This document shows positions 1 to 9,090 of a DNA stretch of 64,000 bases, one piece after another; positions within the stretch are counted from its first letter, which is position 1, and each line of letters begins with the position of its first letter. Origin of the DNA: Pseudooceanicola nanhaiensis (GTDB taxonomy: Bacteria; Pseudomonadota; Alphaproteobacteria; Rhodobacterales; Rhodobacteraceae); contig NZ_JAIUZP010000001.1 in NCBI RefSeq assembly GCF_020171315.1, forward strand, positions 186,001 to 250,000, written 5' to 3'. The position numbers and the translations under genes are program-made. Under the pieces are notes generated by a model that saw only the letters and a list, made by a program, of their open reading frames with translations, was not told where the DNA came from and ran no database searches.

Positions 1-792
1 CGGCTGGGAGAGTTCCGCGAAGCCGCGGGCGATGCGCCGGGTGCCATCGCCGCCTGGCAGGAGGCGCTGCGGTGCGATCCCTCCGACCGGCTGGGCGCGG
101 GGCTCAAGCGCGACCTGATCCGCCGGGTGCCGCTGAGCGAGGCCATGCCCTCGGCCTTCGTCGAGGCGCTCTTCGATCAATATGCCACCAAGTTCGAGAC
201 CGCGCTGGTCGATCAGCTCGACTATTGCGCGCCGGACCTGCTGCGCCGCGGGCTGGAGGGGCAGGGGCGTTTTGCCCGGATGCTCGACCTCGGCTGCGGC
301 ACCGGGCTGGCGGGCGTTGCCCTGCGCGATCTCTGCGACTGGATGGCGGGCTACGACATCTCCGCCGGGATGCTGGCGGAGGCGCGGGCCAAGGGGATCT
401 ACGACCTGCTGGAGAAACGCGACCTCTCCGCGCTGGAGCCGGTGGAGCCCGCCTATGACCTGATCGTGGCGGCGGATGTCTTCATCTACCTTGGCGCGCT
501 GGAACAGATCGTCTCGTGGTGCGTCGGTGCTTTGCGGCCCGGTGGCACGCTCGCCTTCACCGTGGAACGGGGCGAGGCCCCGGTGGCGCTGCGCGACAGC
601 CGCCGCTTCGCCCATTCCGCCGACTACGTGGCGCAGCTGCTGCAGGATGCGGGCTTTGCCGATGTGACGCTGGTCGCGGCGCCCCTGCGCCGGGATCGCG
701 GGGCGGAGGTCGAAGGCCTCGTGGTGACGGCGCGCCGCGCGGTGCGCCCGGTCAGCCGTCTGGGCGATGGTGAGGGGATGGCGCTGGCCTGA
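1..792 (+). CDS. TPR-containing class I SAM-dependent methyltransferase (5' end cut off)
   Basis: Predicted S-adenosylmethionine-dependent methyltransferase, truncated by the left window edge; the frame is open from base 1. The first ~30 visible residues resemble the end of a TPR repeat (GDAPGAIAAWQEAL and the following helix). A Rossmann methyltransferase domain follows, with motif I LDLGCGTGLAG at about residues 95-105 of the fragment, an acidic residue in GYDIS (~119) that would bind the SAM ribose, and AADVFIYLG after strand 4. TPR-methyltransferase fusions are common in alphaproteobacteria, but the substrate cannot be read from the sequence. The gene converges on lldD, with a hairpin between them. 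Confidence 0.85.
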   Translation, partial: RLGEFREAAGDAPGAIAAWQEALRCDPSDRLGAGLKRDLIRRVPLSEAMPSAFVEALFDQYATKFETALVDQLDYCAPDLLRRGLEGQGRFARMLDLGCGTGLAGVALRDLCDWMAGYDISAGMLAEARAKGIYDLLEKRDLSALEPVEPAYDLIVAADVFIYLGALEQIVSWCVGALRPGGTLAFTVERGEAPVALRDSRRFAHSADYVAQLLQDAGFADVTLVAAPLRRDRGAEVEGLVVTARRAVRPVSRLGDGEGMALA

Positions 793-823
793 CGACCAGC
801 TGCGCGCCCCCCCCCGCGGGGGA

Positions 824-848
824 TCACCGGGCCCGCAAGGCCCGGTGA
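824..848. terminator. Hairpin between convergent methyltransferase and lldD
   Basis: Perfect 10-bp stem TCACCGGGCC / GGCCCGGTGA around a 5-nt loop, lying between two convergent stop codons. Neither strand has a clear T tract after the stem, so it may be a weak or Rho-assisted bidirectional terminator. Confidence 0.5.
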
Positions 849-867
849 GACAGGTCTCAAGACGGGC

Positions 868-2031
868 TCAGGCCCAGCTGCCCGAGAAATCCGCCGGGAT
901 CTGCAGGACGGAGCGGTCGAGCTCGTCGATCCGCCGCTTGCCGCAGAGCGCCATGGAGATGTCCATCTCCCGCGCGATCACTTCCAGCGCGCGGGTCACC
1001 CCGGCCTGGCCCATGGCACCCAGCCCATAGACGAAGGCGCGGCCGATGTAGGTGCCCTTGGCGCCCATGGCCACGGCCTTCATCACGTCCTGACCCGAGC
1101 GGATGCCGCTGTCGAGGTGCACCTCCACCTGGTCGCCCACGGCCTGCAGGATCGGATCCAGCGCCCGGATCGAGGAAATCGCCCCGTCCAGCTGGCGCCC
1201 GCCGTGGTTCGAGACGATGATCGCATCCGCGCCGACCTTGGCCGCCATCACCGCGTCCTCGGCATCGAGGATGCCCTTCAGGATGACCTTGCCGCCCCAG
1301 TATTCCTTGAGCTTGGCCACCTTCTCCCAGTTGAGCGCCGGATCGAACTGCTCCGCCGTCCAGGACGACAGGGAGGAGAGGTTGCTGACGCCCTTGGCGT
1401 GGCCCACGATGTTCCCGAAGGTCCGCCGCGGCGTCTGCAGCATGCCCATGCCCCAGGCCCATTTGGTCGAGAGGTCGAGGATGTTCTTGGGCGTCATCTT
1501 GGGCGGGGCGGTCAGACCGTTCTTCAGGTCCTTGTGGCGCTGACCGAGGATCTGCAGGTCCAGCGTGATCACGAGCGCCGAGCAGTTCGCCGCCTTCGCC
1601 CGGTCGATAAGGCGATAGACGTAATCCATGTCCTTCATGGTGTAGAGCTGCATCCAGAAGGGCTTGCTGGTGTGGGCCGCCACATCCTCGATCGAACAGA
1701 TGGACATGGTGGAGAGGGTGAAGGGCACGCCGAAGGCCTCTGCCGCCCGCGCCGCCTTGATCTCGCCATCGGGCGACTGCATCCCGGTCAGGCCCACCGG
1801 GGCCAAGGCCACCGGCATGGCGACCTTCTGGCCGATCATCTCGCTTTCGAGGCTGCGGCCGGTCATGTCCACCGCAACCCGCTGGCGCAGGTGGATCTTC
1901 TGGAAGTCGGTGGTGTTCTCGCGGAAGGTCTGCTCGGTCCAGCTGCCGCTCTCGGCGTAGTCGTAGAACATCTTCGGCGTGCGGCGGCGGTGCAGTCGCT
2001 TGAGATCGTCGATACAGGTGATGACGGGCAT
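868..2031 (-). CDS. lldD: FMN-dependent L-lactate dehydrogenase
   Basis: FMN-dependent alpha-hydroxy-acid dehydrogenase, most likely L-lactate dehydrogenase (L-lactate to pyruvate, electrons passed to the respiratory chain at the inner membrane). The 387 residues match the family length. Visible active-site features are FYDYAESGS at 22-30 (substrate tyrosines), K252 in VILKGI, and the catalytic histidine and substrate arginine H276/R279 in SNHGGRQLDG; GYIGR-like GTYIGRAF follows as the FMN phosphate loop. ATG start. It is transcribed alone, downstream of trpA on the same strand but 199 bp away and probably separated by a terminator. A glycolate- or mandelate-type relative cannot be fully excluded, but the overall sequence looks like LldD. 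Confidence 0.9.
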   Translation of the reverse strand: MPVITCIDDLKRLHRRRTPKMFYDYAESGSWTEQTFRENTTDFQKIHLRQRVAVDMTGRSLESEMIGQKVAMPVALAPVGLTGMQSPDGEIKAARAAEAFGVPFTLSTMSICSIEDVAAHTSKPFWMQLYTMKDMDYVYRLIDRAKAANCSALVITLDLQILGQRHKDLKNGLTAPPKMTPKNILDLSTKWAWGMGMLQTPRRTFGNIVGHAKGVSNLSSLSSWTAEQFDPALNWEKVAKLKEYWGGKVILKGILDAEDAVMAAKVGADAIIVSNHGGRQLDGAISSIRALDPILQAVGDQVEVHLDSGIRSGQDVMKAVAMGAKGTYIGRAFVYGLGAMGQAGVTRALEVIAREMDISMALCGKRRIDELDRSVLQIPADFSGSWA

Positions 2032-2132
2032 GGCGGAACCTTTCCCTTTGCGCGGGTCATGCCTGTCTTAGATCCCGCGGCGCAGCCGGGCAAGGGAGCG
2101 CAGGCCCGCCCCGCTCCGCCGCGCCGGAACGT

Positions 2133-2153
2133 CAAAGGGGGCCGCAGCCCCCT
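2133..2153 (-). terminator. Probable trpA terminator
   Basis: On the minus strand a 7-bp stem AGGGGGC / GCCCCCT with a 4-nt loop is followed by TTTGAC, 80 nt after the trpA stop. It overlaps the edge of a dispersed intergenic repeat (2152-2177), so the hairpin may be part of that repeat. Confidence 0.45.
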
Positions 2154-2177
2154 CATCCACTGTTCTCAAATATCCCC
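2152..2177. repeat. Dispersed intergenic repeat, copy 1 (CTCATCCACTGTTC / AAATATCC)
   Basis: The motif CTCATCCACTGTTC followed by TCAAATATCC is nearly identical to a second copy at 39496-39521; a shorter, related copy lies at 36694-36717. All three are intergenic and flanked by G/C-rich hairpins. Confidence 0.6.
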
Positions 2178-2230
2178 GCCGGAGGCCCCGATCTGCCGCG
2201 CAGCGGCGACCATCAGCCCGGCACAGCGGG

Positions 2231-3022
2231 TCAGGCGCGGTGTGCGCCTTCCGCCAGACCGCGCACGAAGGCCTCGATCTCGGCGATCGGCTTGCCCTTG
2301 GCCACTTCGCCCACGATGGCGGAGCCCACGACGCAGCCGTCGGCGACCGAGGCGATCTGCTCGGCGGTTTCCGGGGTGCGGATGCCAAAGCCCACGATGA
2401 CCGGCAGGTCGGTCTTGGCCTTGATGCGGGCCACTTCCGGCGCCACGTCCACGGCCTGTGCCGCCGCTGCGCCGGTGATCCCGGTGATCGATACGTAATA
2501 GACGAAGCCCGAGGTGTTCTGCAGCACCTTCGGCAGGCGCTTGTCATCGGTGGTCGGCGTGGCGAGGCGGATGAAGTTCAGCCCGGCCGCCTGCGCGGGA
2601 ATGCAGAGCTCGCTGTCCTCTTCCGGGGGCAGGTCCACGACGATCAGCCCGTCGATCCCGGCTTCGTTGGCATCCGCAAGGAACTTGTCGACGCCGTGAC
2701 TGTAGATCGGGTTGTAGTAGCCCATCATCACGATCGGCGTCTCGTTGTTGGTCTTGCGGAAGGCGCGGACCATGTCGAGCACCTTGTTCAGCGTCATGCC
2801 GCTTTCCAGCGCGCGCTGACCGGCCAGCTGGATCGTGGGACCGTCGGCCATGGGATCGGTAAAGGGCATGCCCAGTTCGATCACGTCGACACCGGCGCGC
2901 GGCAGGCAGGCCAGCACCTCTGCCGAGGTCGCCTCGTCCGGGTCACCGGCCATCATGTAGGCGACGAAGGCCTTTTTGCCTTCCGAACGGAGACGGGCGA
3001 AGGTGTCGTCGATACGAGTCAT
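2231..3022 (-). CDS. trpA: Tryptophan synthase alpha chain
   Basis: Cleaves indole-3-glycerol phosphate to indole and glyceraldehyde-3-phosphate; indole is channelled to TrpB in the alpha2-beta2 complex. The 263-residue length is typical. Catalytic residues fall exactly where expected: E49 in IELGMPF and D60 in DPMADGP. The phosphate-binding region near the C-terminus (GFGIRTPE) is intact. ATG start. It is not next to trpB: six unrelated genes and about 4.7 kb lie between, while trpF and trpB are neighbours at 7.7-10 kb on the same strand. Confidence 0.96.
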   Translation of the reverse strand: MTRIDDTFARLRSEGKKAFVAYMMAGDPDEATSAEVLACLPRAGVDVIELGMPFTDPMADGPTIQLAGQRALESGMTLNKVLDMVRAFRKTNNETPIVMMGYYNPIYSHGVDKFLADANEAGIDGLIVVDLPPEEDSELCIPAQAAGLNFIRLATPTTDDKRLPKVLQNTSGFVYYVSITGITGAAAAQAVDVAPEVARIKAKTDLPVIVGFGIRTPETAEQIASVADGCVVGSAIVGEVAKGKPIAEIEAFVRGLAEGAHRA

Positions 3023-3188
3023 GGGCGGTCCTTTCCGATACGCCGGACGGGTTTGCAGAATGGCGGCGGGAAAATCAATGGGCAGGGCGGTTCAACCGCG
3101 CCCCGCCGTCCGGTTTCTGGCGGGAAACCGGCGCAGCGGCAGGCCCGGCGGGGCCGCCGGGGCGCTGCACCTGCGCTGCAAGGGGGCC

Positions 3189-3626
3189 TCAGTCCTCGGC
3201 GGGGGCCTCTGCGGGCACGTCGTCCGTCATCAGCATCCAATGGGTGCCGAACCGGTCCTTCACCATGCCGAAGGCGGGGGAGAAGAAGGTGGGCCCGAAG
3301 GCCTCGATCACCACGCCGCGTTCCTTCAGCGCCTCGAACAGCTCCTCGGCGCGCGCGGCGGTCTTCAGGGTCAGCGTGATGGTCACCGATTGCTGCGGCA
3401 GCCCCTCGACCCCGGGCGGGAAATCGGAGGCCATGAGGACCTCGCCATCGGGGAAATCGAGCTGCGCGTGCATGATCTTCCGGGCGTCCTCGCCCTCGGC
3501 GCCAAGGCCAGAACCTTCCGGCGCGTCGCCATAGCGCATAAGGGTCAGATTGCCCCCGAGGATCTCGTGGTAGCGGGTCATTGCGTCTTCGCAATTTCCC
3601 ATGAAGTGAACATAGGCGGTCAGCAT
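3189..3626 (-). CDS. VOC family protein (PhnB/glyoxalase-like)
   Basis: Small (145 aa) vicinal-oxygen-chelate fold protein of the PhnB-like group, beginning with the characteristic [20 protein letters not shown] and ending in [12 protein letters not shown]. The two beta-alpha-beta-beta-beta units are recognisable. Members are diverse (dioxygenases, glyoxalase-like, resistance proteins) and many PhnB-like proteins have no established reaction, so none is assigned. The frame runs far upstream, but the ATG at 3626 gives the family N-terminus. Divergent from ychF. Confidence 0.85.
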   Translation of the reverse strand: MLTAYVHFMGNCEDAMTRYHEILGGNLTLMRYGDAPEGSGLGAEGEDARKIMHAQLDFPDGEVLMASDFPPGVEGLPQQSVTITLTLKTAARAEELFEALKERGVVIEAFGPTFFSPAFGMVKDRFGTHWMLMTDDVPAEAPAED

Positions 3627-3749
3627 CTTCGGGCCCTCCCTTGGCGCTCGCGCCATAGGTGTCGCATTCCGGCCCCGGAACCGCAACGGCTGCTTGCCCC
3701 ACTGGGGCTTTGCGCATAGAAGCACCGCGATTGCTGGAAAGGATGCACC

Positions 3750-4847
3750 ATGGGTTTCAAGATGGGGATCGTGGGTCTGCCGAACGTCGGCAAGTCGACC
3801 CTCTTCAATGCGCTGACGAAGACCGCCGCGGCCCAGGCCGCCAACTTCCCCTTCTGCACGATCGAGCCGAACGTAGGCGAGGTCGCCGTGCCCGATGCGC
3901 GGCTCGACACGCTGGCCGAGATTGCAGGCTCCAAGCAGATCATCCCCACGCGGATGACCTTCGTGGACATCGCGGGCCTCGTGAAGGGCGCCTCCAAGGG
4001 CGAGGGCCTCGGCAACCAATTCCTCGCGAACATCCGCGAGACCGATGCCATCGCCCACGTGCTGCGCTGCTTCGAGGACGGTGACGTGACCCACGTCGAC
4101 GGCCGTGTCGATCCCGTGGCCGATGCCGAAACGATCGAGACCGAGTTGATGCTGGCCGACCTCGAGTCGATCGAGAAGCGCCGCGCCAACCTCGTGCGCA
4201 AGCTCAAGGGCAACGACAAGGAAGCCCAGCAGCAAGACCGCCTGCTGGCCGCGGCCCAGGCCGCCATCGAAGAGGGCAAGCCCGCCCGCGTGGTCGAGGT
4301 GGACGCCGAGGACGCCAAGGCGTGGAAGATGCTGCAACTGCTGAGCACCAAGCCGGTGCTCTACGTCTGCAACGTCGCCGAGGACGAAGCCGCCGAGGGC
4401 AACGCCCATTCCGCCGCCGTGGCCGAGATGGCCGCCGCGCAGGGCAACGCCCATGTCATCATCTCCGCCCGGATCGAGGAGGAGATCTCCCAGCTCGACG
4501 CCGAGGAAGCCGAGATGTTCCTGGGCGAGATGGGTCTGGAAGAGCCCGGCCTCGACCGCCTGATCCGCGCGGGTTACGAGCTGCTGCACCTCGAGACCTA
4601 CTTCACCGTAGGCCCCAAGGAAGCGCGCGCCTGGACCATCCGTCAGGGCACCTCTGCCCCGCAGGCGGCAGGCGTGATCCACGGCGACTTCGAGAAGGGC
4701 TTCATCCGGGCCGAGACCATCGCCTACGCCGATTTCGTGGCGAACAAGGGCGAGGCCGGGGCCAAGGAAGCGGGCAAGATGCGCGCGGAAGGCAAGAGCT
4801 ACATCGTCAAGGACGGCGACGTGCTGCACTTCCTCTTCAACACCTGA
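3750..4847 (+). CDS. ychF: Redox-regulated ATPase YchF (Obg-like)
   Basis: Universally conserved P-loop NTPase of the Obg family that binds ribosomes and prefers ATP over GTP; linked to translation and oxidative-stress control. The 365 residues match the family. Walker A is GLPNVGKST (8-16), switch II region [12 protein letters not shown] follows, a helical coiled-coil insert occupies roughly 130-200, and a C-terminal TGS domain includes [15 protein letters not shown] through [10 protein letters not shown]. It lies near pth, its frequent neighbour in proteobacteria, and is followed by a strong terminator. Confidence 0.97.
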   Translation: MGFKMGIVGLPNVGKSTLFNALTKTAAAQAANFPFCTIEPNVGEVAVPDARLDTLAEIAGSKQIIPTRMTFVDIAGLVKGASKGEGLGNQFLANIRETDAIAHVLRCFEDGDVTHVDGRVDPVADAETIETELMLADLESIEKRRANLVRKLKGNDKEAQQQDRLLAAAQAAIEEGKPARVVEVDAEDAKAWKMLQLLSTKPVLYVCNVAEDEAAEGNAHSAAVAEMAAAQGNAHVIISARIEEEISQLDAEEAEMFLGEMGLEEPGLDRLIRAGYELLHLETYFTVGPKEARAWTIRQGTSAPQAAGVIHGDFEKGFIRAETIAYADFVANKGEAGAKEAGKMRAEGKSYIVKDGDVLHFLFNT

Positions 4848-4883
4848 TCGGCCGGCCCTTCGGGGCAGACGCCAGAAAACACG

Positions 4884-4913
4884 GAACCCCGCCTTCGCAG
4901 CGGGGTTCTTTCG
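4884..4913 (+). terminator. ychF terminator (probably bidirectional)
   Basis: Stem GAACCCCGC / GCGGGGTTC (4884-4892 with 4900-4908) with a 7-nt loop and a T-rich tail TTTCGTTT on the plus strand; GTTTT follows the stem on the minus strand too, so it may also serve the convergent gene at 4928. Confidence 0.85.
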
Positions 4914-4927
4914 TTTCTGGGGGAGGG

Positions 4928-5248
4928 TCAGACCTCTTCCAGTACCGTCTCGAAGCCTTCGAAGCTGGGCGGGCCCATCAGGGCGTCGCGGGTGCTGCTC
5001 TGCCCGGCGTTCCTGTGGGCGTCGCGGAACTGCTCGGACTTGGTCCAGGCCTCGAAATCCGCGCGGCTGTCCCAGATCACATGGGAGGAATAGAGCCGGT
5101 AGCCCTCGCCCTCGGGACCGCGCAGCAGGCGGAACTCGCGGAAGCCCTTCAGCTCCTTCAGCCGGCTCTCGCGGCTTTTCCAGACGGTTTCGAAGGCGGC
5201 CTCGTGGCCGGGTTTTACCTTGAAGCGGTTCATGGCGATGAAGGTCAT
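4928..5248 (-). CDS. Antibiotic biosynthesis monooxygenase (ABM) domain protein
   Basis: A 106-residue dimeric alpha-beta barrel protein of the ABM superfamily, which includes heme-degrading HmoA/IsdG-type enzymes and quinol monooxygenases. The start FIAMNRFKVKPGHEAAFETVW and the middle strand GYRLYSSHVIWDSRADFEAW are typical. The family pattern suggests a heme- or aromatic-binding monooxygenase, but no catalytic residue decides between them. ATG at 5248; an internal ATG at 5233 is also possible. Confidence 0.8.
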   Translation of the reverse strand: MTFIAMNRFKVKPGHEAAFETVWKSRESRLKELKGFREFRLLRGPEGEGYRLYSSHVIWDSRADFEAWTKSEQFRDAHRNAGQSSTRDALMGPPSFEGFETVLEEV

Positions 5249-5361
5249 CTTGCGCCCTTTGCTCTCGTGTGACGGTCAAGGCTGGCGGGGGGGCTGGCGA
5301 CAGCGCGGAGTAGACGCCCCCGCCGCGGCAAGGTCAAGCGAGGGGCGGCGCCCTGCGGCCA

Positions 5362-5766
5362 TCAGTCCCCGGCGCTGCCGCCGGTCCGGCGGAGGGGCAG
5401 CCCGTGTTGCTCCAGCACATGCAGCGGCACCACCTCCAGCGCGCGGCGGTGGGTGGAGGCAAGGCTGACCTGCGGCGCACAGCCCTCATCATGGGCCTGC
5501 AGGAACCGCGCGGCACAGAGGCACCAGCGGTCCCCGGGTTTCAGCCCCTCGAAGCCGAACTCCGGCCGCGGGGTGGAGAGGTCGTTGCCGACGTACTTGG
5601 AATAGGCGAGGAACTCGGCCGTCATCACGGCGCAGACGGTGTGGCTGCCGGTGTCTTCGGCGCAGGTGTTGCAGGCCCCGTCGCGGAAATAGCCGGTGAG
5701 CGGGTCGAAGGAACAGCTTTCCAGCGGCCCCCCGAGGACGTTGACCGGAAGGTCCTGTCGGATCAT
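5362..5766 (-). CDS. DUF2237 family protein
   Basis: A 134-residue protein of the DUF2237 family, function unknown. Recognised by NVLGGPLESCSFDPLTGYFR and the cysteine-rich core ACNTCAEDTGSHTVCAVMT, followed by GDRWCLCAARFLQAH. The conserved cysteines (C19, C32, C35, C45, C82, C84) suggest metal binding or redox chemistry, but this is inference. ATG at 5766. It sits upstream of the ABM gene on the same strand with a 113-bp gap, so co-transcription is uncertain. Confidence 0.85.
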   Translation of the reverse strand: MIRQDLPVNVLGGPLESCSFDPLTGYFRDGACNTCAEDTGSHTVCAVMTAEFLAYSKYVGNDLSTPRPEFGFEGLKPGDRWCLCAARFLQAHDEGCAPQVSLASTHRRALEVVPLHVLEQHGLPLRRTGGSAGD

Positions 5767-5837
5767 GACACCTCTCCTGCGCGCTCTTCGGCCTGCCGAG
5801 GGTAGCACGGATGCGGCGCTGCGGCGAGGGCCGTGGC

Positions 5838-6587
5838 TTACTTGAACTTGTCCGCGAGCCGCTGGAGCGGGCTGCGGGTGTCTTCCTCAGGCGCGGGGCT
5901 GGCCTGCGGCGCAGGGGCTTGCGGCGCCGGGGTCTTGGCGGAGTCCGGGGCCTTGGCGGTTTCGGCGGGGGCAGCCTTGCCCTTTGCCGCCGGGGGCTTG
6001 CCACCACCCGAGGAGCGCGGCGGGGCCACCCGCAGTGCCACAGCGTTCAGGAACTTGCCGCCGTCGCCCTTGGCCAGCGAGGCCGCGCCGTCCGAGATGC
6101 CGCGCAGCACGTCATCCAGCCAGCCCTGTTCCTGCTTGGCGAAATCCGACAGCACGTAGCCCGCGACACGGTCCTTGTGGCCGGGGTGCCCGATGCCAAG
6201 GCGCACGCGGGGATACTCCGCCCCGATATGCTGGTGGATCGAGCGCAACCCATTGTGACCCGCATGCCCGCCGCCCTGTTTCACCCGCACCTTGCCGGGG
6301 GCAAGGTCGAGCTCGTCATGGAAGACGGTCACATCGGCAGGGGTGAGCTTGTAGAACCGCATCGCCTCGCCCACGGACTGGCCCGAGAGGTTCATGAAGG
6401 TCGTGGGCTTGAGCAGCAGCACCTTCTCGCCGTCGAGCGTGCCCTCGCAGATCTCGCCCTGAAACCGGGCCCGCCACGGGCTGAACCCGTGGTCCGAGGC
6501 GATCCGGTCCAGCGCCATGAAACCGATGTTGTGGCGGTTGCCCGCATATTTCGCGCCCGGATTGCCGAGCCCCACGAAGAGCTGCAT
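5838..6587 (-). CDS. pth: Peptidyl-tRNA hydrolase with a long C-terminal extension
   Basis: Releases tRNA from peptidyl-tRNA that drops off ribosomes; cytosolic and normally essential. Key residues are N9 in VGLGNPG, Y14, H19 in NRHNIG, N66 in FMNLSG, D91 in FHDELD and N112 in GHNGL, matching the catalytic and substrate-binding set of the family. The catalytic domain ends near residue 190. The remaining ~55 residues are a low-complexity Ala/Pro/Lys linker ending in a short amphipathic segment [11 protein letters not shown], making the protein (249 aa) longer than the usual ~190. ATG at 6587. No rplY precedes it here; the upstream neighbour is divergent. Confidence 0.95.
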   Translation of the reverse strand: MQLFVGLGNPGAKYAGNRHNIGFMALDRIASDHGFSPWRARFQGEICEGTLDGEKVLLLKPTTFMNLSGQSVGEAMRFYKLTPADVTVFHDELDLAPGKVRVKQGGGHAGHNGLRSIHQHIGAEYPRVRLGIGHPGHKDRVAGYVLSDFAKQEQGWLDDVLRGISDGAASLAKGDGGKFLNAVALRVAPPRSSGGGKPPAAKGKAAPAETAKAPDSAKTPAPQAPAPQASPAPEEDTRSPLQRLADKFK

Positions 6588-6839
6588 CTGGCCCCCGTCT
6601 GAATGGAATGTCAGGGAGGGATGTAGACTGCCGCGGGCGTGGTGGCAAATGGCTCTGATCTGGGAGCCCGTGGTCGGGGCCTGTCACGTCGGCCTGCCGC
6701 GGGGAGTATCGCGCCCCGCGCGGCGGTGAGTCCCAATTGCCCCACCCCGGTGCAAATCGCGCGGCGATGCCTTTCCATCGCGGCGGGTGGCCCCCATTCT
6801 GGGGGGAACGACCCACTGCACGGCCACAGGATACCCCCC

Positions 6840-7571
6840 ATGATTGTCGCGGATTCGATCGGCTTTGCCGCCACGCACACCATTTGCGGCATCCTCTCCG
6901 AGCTGCCCGGCTTCGAGGTCTCCCACGGCTCGCAGAATTTCGAGACCAAGGCCCCGATCGGGCCCGGGAGCCAGTCCCCGGCGGCGTTCGCCCGCAGCAT
7001 GGCCGAGGCGGCACGGGCGGGGCGACACCCAGTGGCGGTGCACACGAACTTCCCGCCGCAGGCGATGCAGGCAGCATGTCTGGCAGAGGGGATCACCTAC
7101 CGGCTGCTCGTGCGCGCGCCGCAGGCCCAGATCGAAAGCTGCTATGCCTGGATCGCGAAGAAGGCGCTGGATGGCGACGCGGCGGGGTTCCTTGGGGCGC
7201 TGAAGGTCGGCCTTGCGCCGCTGCAGGGGGCGCAGATCGCGGCCAGCCTGCCCAATGTCCTTTATGCCTTCGCGCTGCAGCATGTCTGCGGCTTCAACCT
7301 GATGGGGCTGCAGACCGGGGCCGAGGTGCTGCGGATGGAGGATCTGCTGAGCGAGGAGGCTGCCTTCCGCGCGGCCTTCGAGGTGCCCGCCGACTGCGCG
7401 ATCCCGCATTTCGAGGGCGAGGAGAAGCGCTTGGCCTCGCATCGCAGCAAGAGCCAGCTCGAGGCGCTTGGCGCACCGGAGCGGGAGGTGATCCTCGCGC
7501 GGCTGAAGGTGACCGCGGGCGGGATCGCCCTGCCGGTGAGCGATCTGGCGCAGCGCCTCGGCTATAGCTGA
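6840..7571 (+). CDS. Degenerate sulfotransferase-like protein
   Basis: A 243-residue protein not firmly recognised. The N-terminus DSIGFAATHTICGILSEL aligns in spirit with the PAPS-binding loop region of sulfotransferases, and YRLLVRAPQAQIESCYAW at about 83-100 resembles their 3'-phosphate-binding segment (R-x-P...S-x-Y). The canonical loop residues (R-S-G-T-T) are absent, so the fold may be kept without normal PAPS binding. The ATG at 6840 was chosen because it begins the first hydrophobic strand; its Shine-Dalgarno (CACAGGA) is weak. Divergent from pth and convergent with trpB. The sulfotransferase relationship is inference. Confidence 0.6.
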   Translation: MIVADSIGFAATHTICGILSELPGFEVSHGSQNFETKAPIGPGSQSPAAFARSMAEAARAGRHPVAVHTNFPPQAMQAACLAEGITYRLLVRAPQAQIESCYAWIAKKALDGDAAGFLGALKVGLAPLQGAQIAASLPNVLYAFALQHVCGFNLMGLQTGAEVLRMEDLLSEEAAFRAAFEVPADCAIPHFEGEEKRLASHRSKSQLEALGAPEREVILARLKVTAGGIALPVSDLAQRLGYS

Positions 7572-7677
7572 GGCGGGGCCCGGCGCGGGGGCTGACGCCG
7601 GGGGGCTGAGCGAGGGCCGGACCTGCAATCTGACATCTATCGTGCCGCGTGGCGCTATCACCGCGCCCTGCAACGCA

Positions 7678-7705
7678 AAACGCCCGGTCCAAGGACCGGG
7701 CGTTT
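7678..7705. terminator. Terminator between gene at 6840 and trpB
   Basis: Perfect 13-bp stem AAACGCCCGGTCC / GGACCGGGCGTTT with a 2-nt loop. The minus-strand tail is TTTTGCG, which fits termination of trpB; the plus strand also carries TTT at the stem end. Confidence 0.85.
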
Positions 7706-7739
7706 GCCATGTCGCCTGTGCGAAGTTCAGATTCGGGGA

Positions 7740-8993
7740 TCAGTCGGCCTGACGGCCTTCCGTGTCGCCCATGTCGAAGCCGAGGTACTTGGCCACGGTG
7801 AAGATGTCCTTGTCGCCTCGGCCACACATGTTCATGACGATGATGTGGTCCTTGGGCAGGTCGGGCGCGATCTTGGTCACATGGGCCAGTGCGTGGCAGG
7901 GCTCCAGCGCGGGGATGATGCCCTCGGTCTCGCAGCTCAGCTGGAAGGCGGCGAGCGCCTCCTTGTCGGTGACCGAGACGTATTCTGCCCGGCCGATGTC
8001 ATGCAGCCATGCGTGCTCCGGCCCGATGCCCGGGTAGTCGAGGCCCGCGGAGATCGAGAAACCTTCGAGGATCTGGCCGTCGTCGTCTTGCAGCAGGTAG
8101 GTCCGGTTGCCGTGCAGCACGCCGGGCCGCCCGCCGGTGAGCGAGGCGCAGTGTTCCATCTTCTCGTCCACGCCCTTGCCGCCGGCCTCGACGCCGATGA
8201 TGTTCACCGAGGGATCGTCGAGGAAGGGGTAGAAGAGGCCCATGGCGTTCGAACCGCCGCCGATGGCCGCGATGATCGTGTCGGGCAGGCGGCCCTCGCC
8301 TTCCTGCTCGGGCAGCTGCCAGCGGACTTCCTTGCCGATGATCGACTGGAAGTCACGGACCATCGCCGGGTAGGGGTGCGGGCCGGCCACGGTGCCGATG
8401 CAGTAGAAGGTGTCGCGCACGTTGGTCACCCAGTCGCGCAGCGCGTCGTTCATGGCGTCCTTCAGCGTGCCGCGACCGGAGGTGACGGGGATCACCTCGG
8501 CGCCCAGCAGGCGCATGCGGAAGACGTTGGGGGCCTGGCGCTGCACGTCATGCGCGCCCATGTAGACGACGCATTTCAGGCCGAACTTGGCGCAGACGGT
8601 GGCCGTGGCCACGCCGTGCTGACCGGCACCGGTTTCCGCGATGATCCGGGTCTTGCCCATGCGGCGGGCAAGGATGATCTGGCCCAGCACGTTGTTGATC
8701 TTATGCGCGCCGGTGTGGTTCAGCTCGTCGCGCTTGAAGTAGATCTTGGCACCGCCCAGACGTTCGGTCAGGCGCGAGGCGTAGTAGAGCGGGCTGGGCC
8801 GGCCGACGTAGTGTTTCCACAGGTCGTCCATCTCGGCCCAGAAGGTCGCGTCGGTCTTGGCCTTCTCGTACTCGGCCTCGAGGTCGAGGATCAGCGGCAT
8901 CAGCGTCTCGGAGACGAAACGTCCGCCGAAGAGGCCGAACCGGCCGTTCTCGTCCGGGCCGGTCATGAAGGAATTGGGTTGATCGTTCGCCAT
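7740..8993 (-). CDS. trpB: Tryptophan synthase beta chain
   Basis: PLP enzyme that condenses indole and L-serine to L-tryptophan. The start ATG at 8993 gives 417 residues beginning MANDQPNSF, preceded by a strong purine tract GAGAGGGGGT. PLP lysine is K98 in HTGAHKINN; the phosphate cup GGGSNAMG and the substrate motif ETGAGQHG are present. The frame is open upstream, but that part is made by palindromic repeats and is not protein. trpF lies 293 bp upstream on the same strand with a repeat cluster between, so the two may be co-transcribed through the repeats or separated by them. Confidence 0.96.
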   Translation of the reverse strand: MANDQPNSFMTGPDENGRFGLFGGRFVSETLMPLILDLEAEYEKAKTDATFWAEMDDLWKHYVGRPSPLYYASRLTERLGGAKIYFKRDELNHTGAHKINNVLGQIILARRMGKTRIIAETGAGQHGVATATVCAKFGLKCVVYMGAHDVQRQAPNVFRMRLLGAEVIPVTSGRGTLKDAMNDALRDWVTNVRDTFYCIGTVAGPHPYPAMVRDFQSIIGKEVRWQLPEQEGEGRLPDTIIAAIGGGSNAMGLFYPFLDDPSVNIIGVEAGGKGVDEKMEHCASLTGGRPGVLHGNRTYLLQDDDGQILEGFSISAGLDYPGIGPEHAWLHDIGRAEYVSVTDKEALAAFQLSCETEGIIPALEPCHALAHVTKIAPDLPKDHIIVMNMCGRGDKDIFTVAKYLGFDMGDTEGRQAD

Positions 8994-9090
8994 CGCGCAC
9001 CCCCTCTCGTGGTCTCGGGACTGCATAAGTGGCGGGCGGGGCAATTTCCAGCGGATTCGCCGGAAAGCGCGGGACGGCGGAGGGGACTGG

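Noticed and set aside
3627-5279. Long upstream extension of the VOC protein frame
   Set aside because: It runs antisense through ychF; the VOC fold begins at the ATG at 3626.
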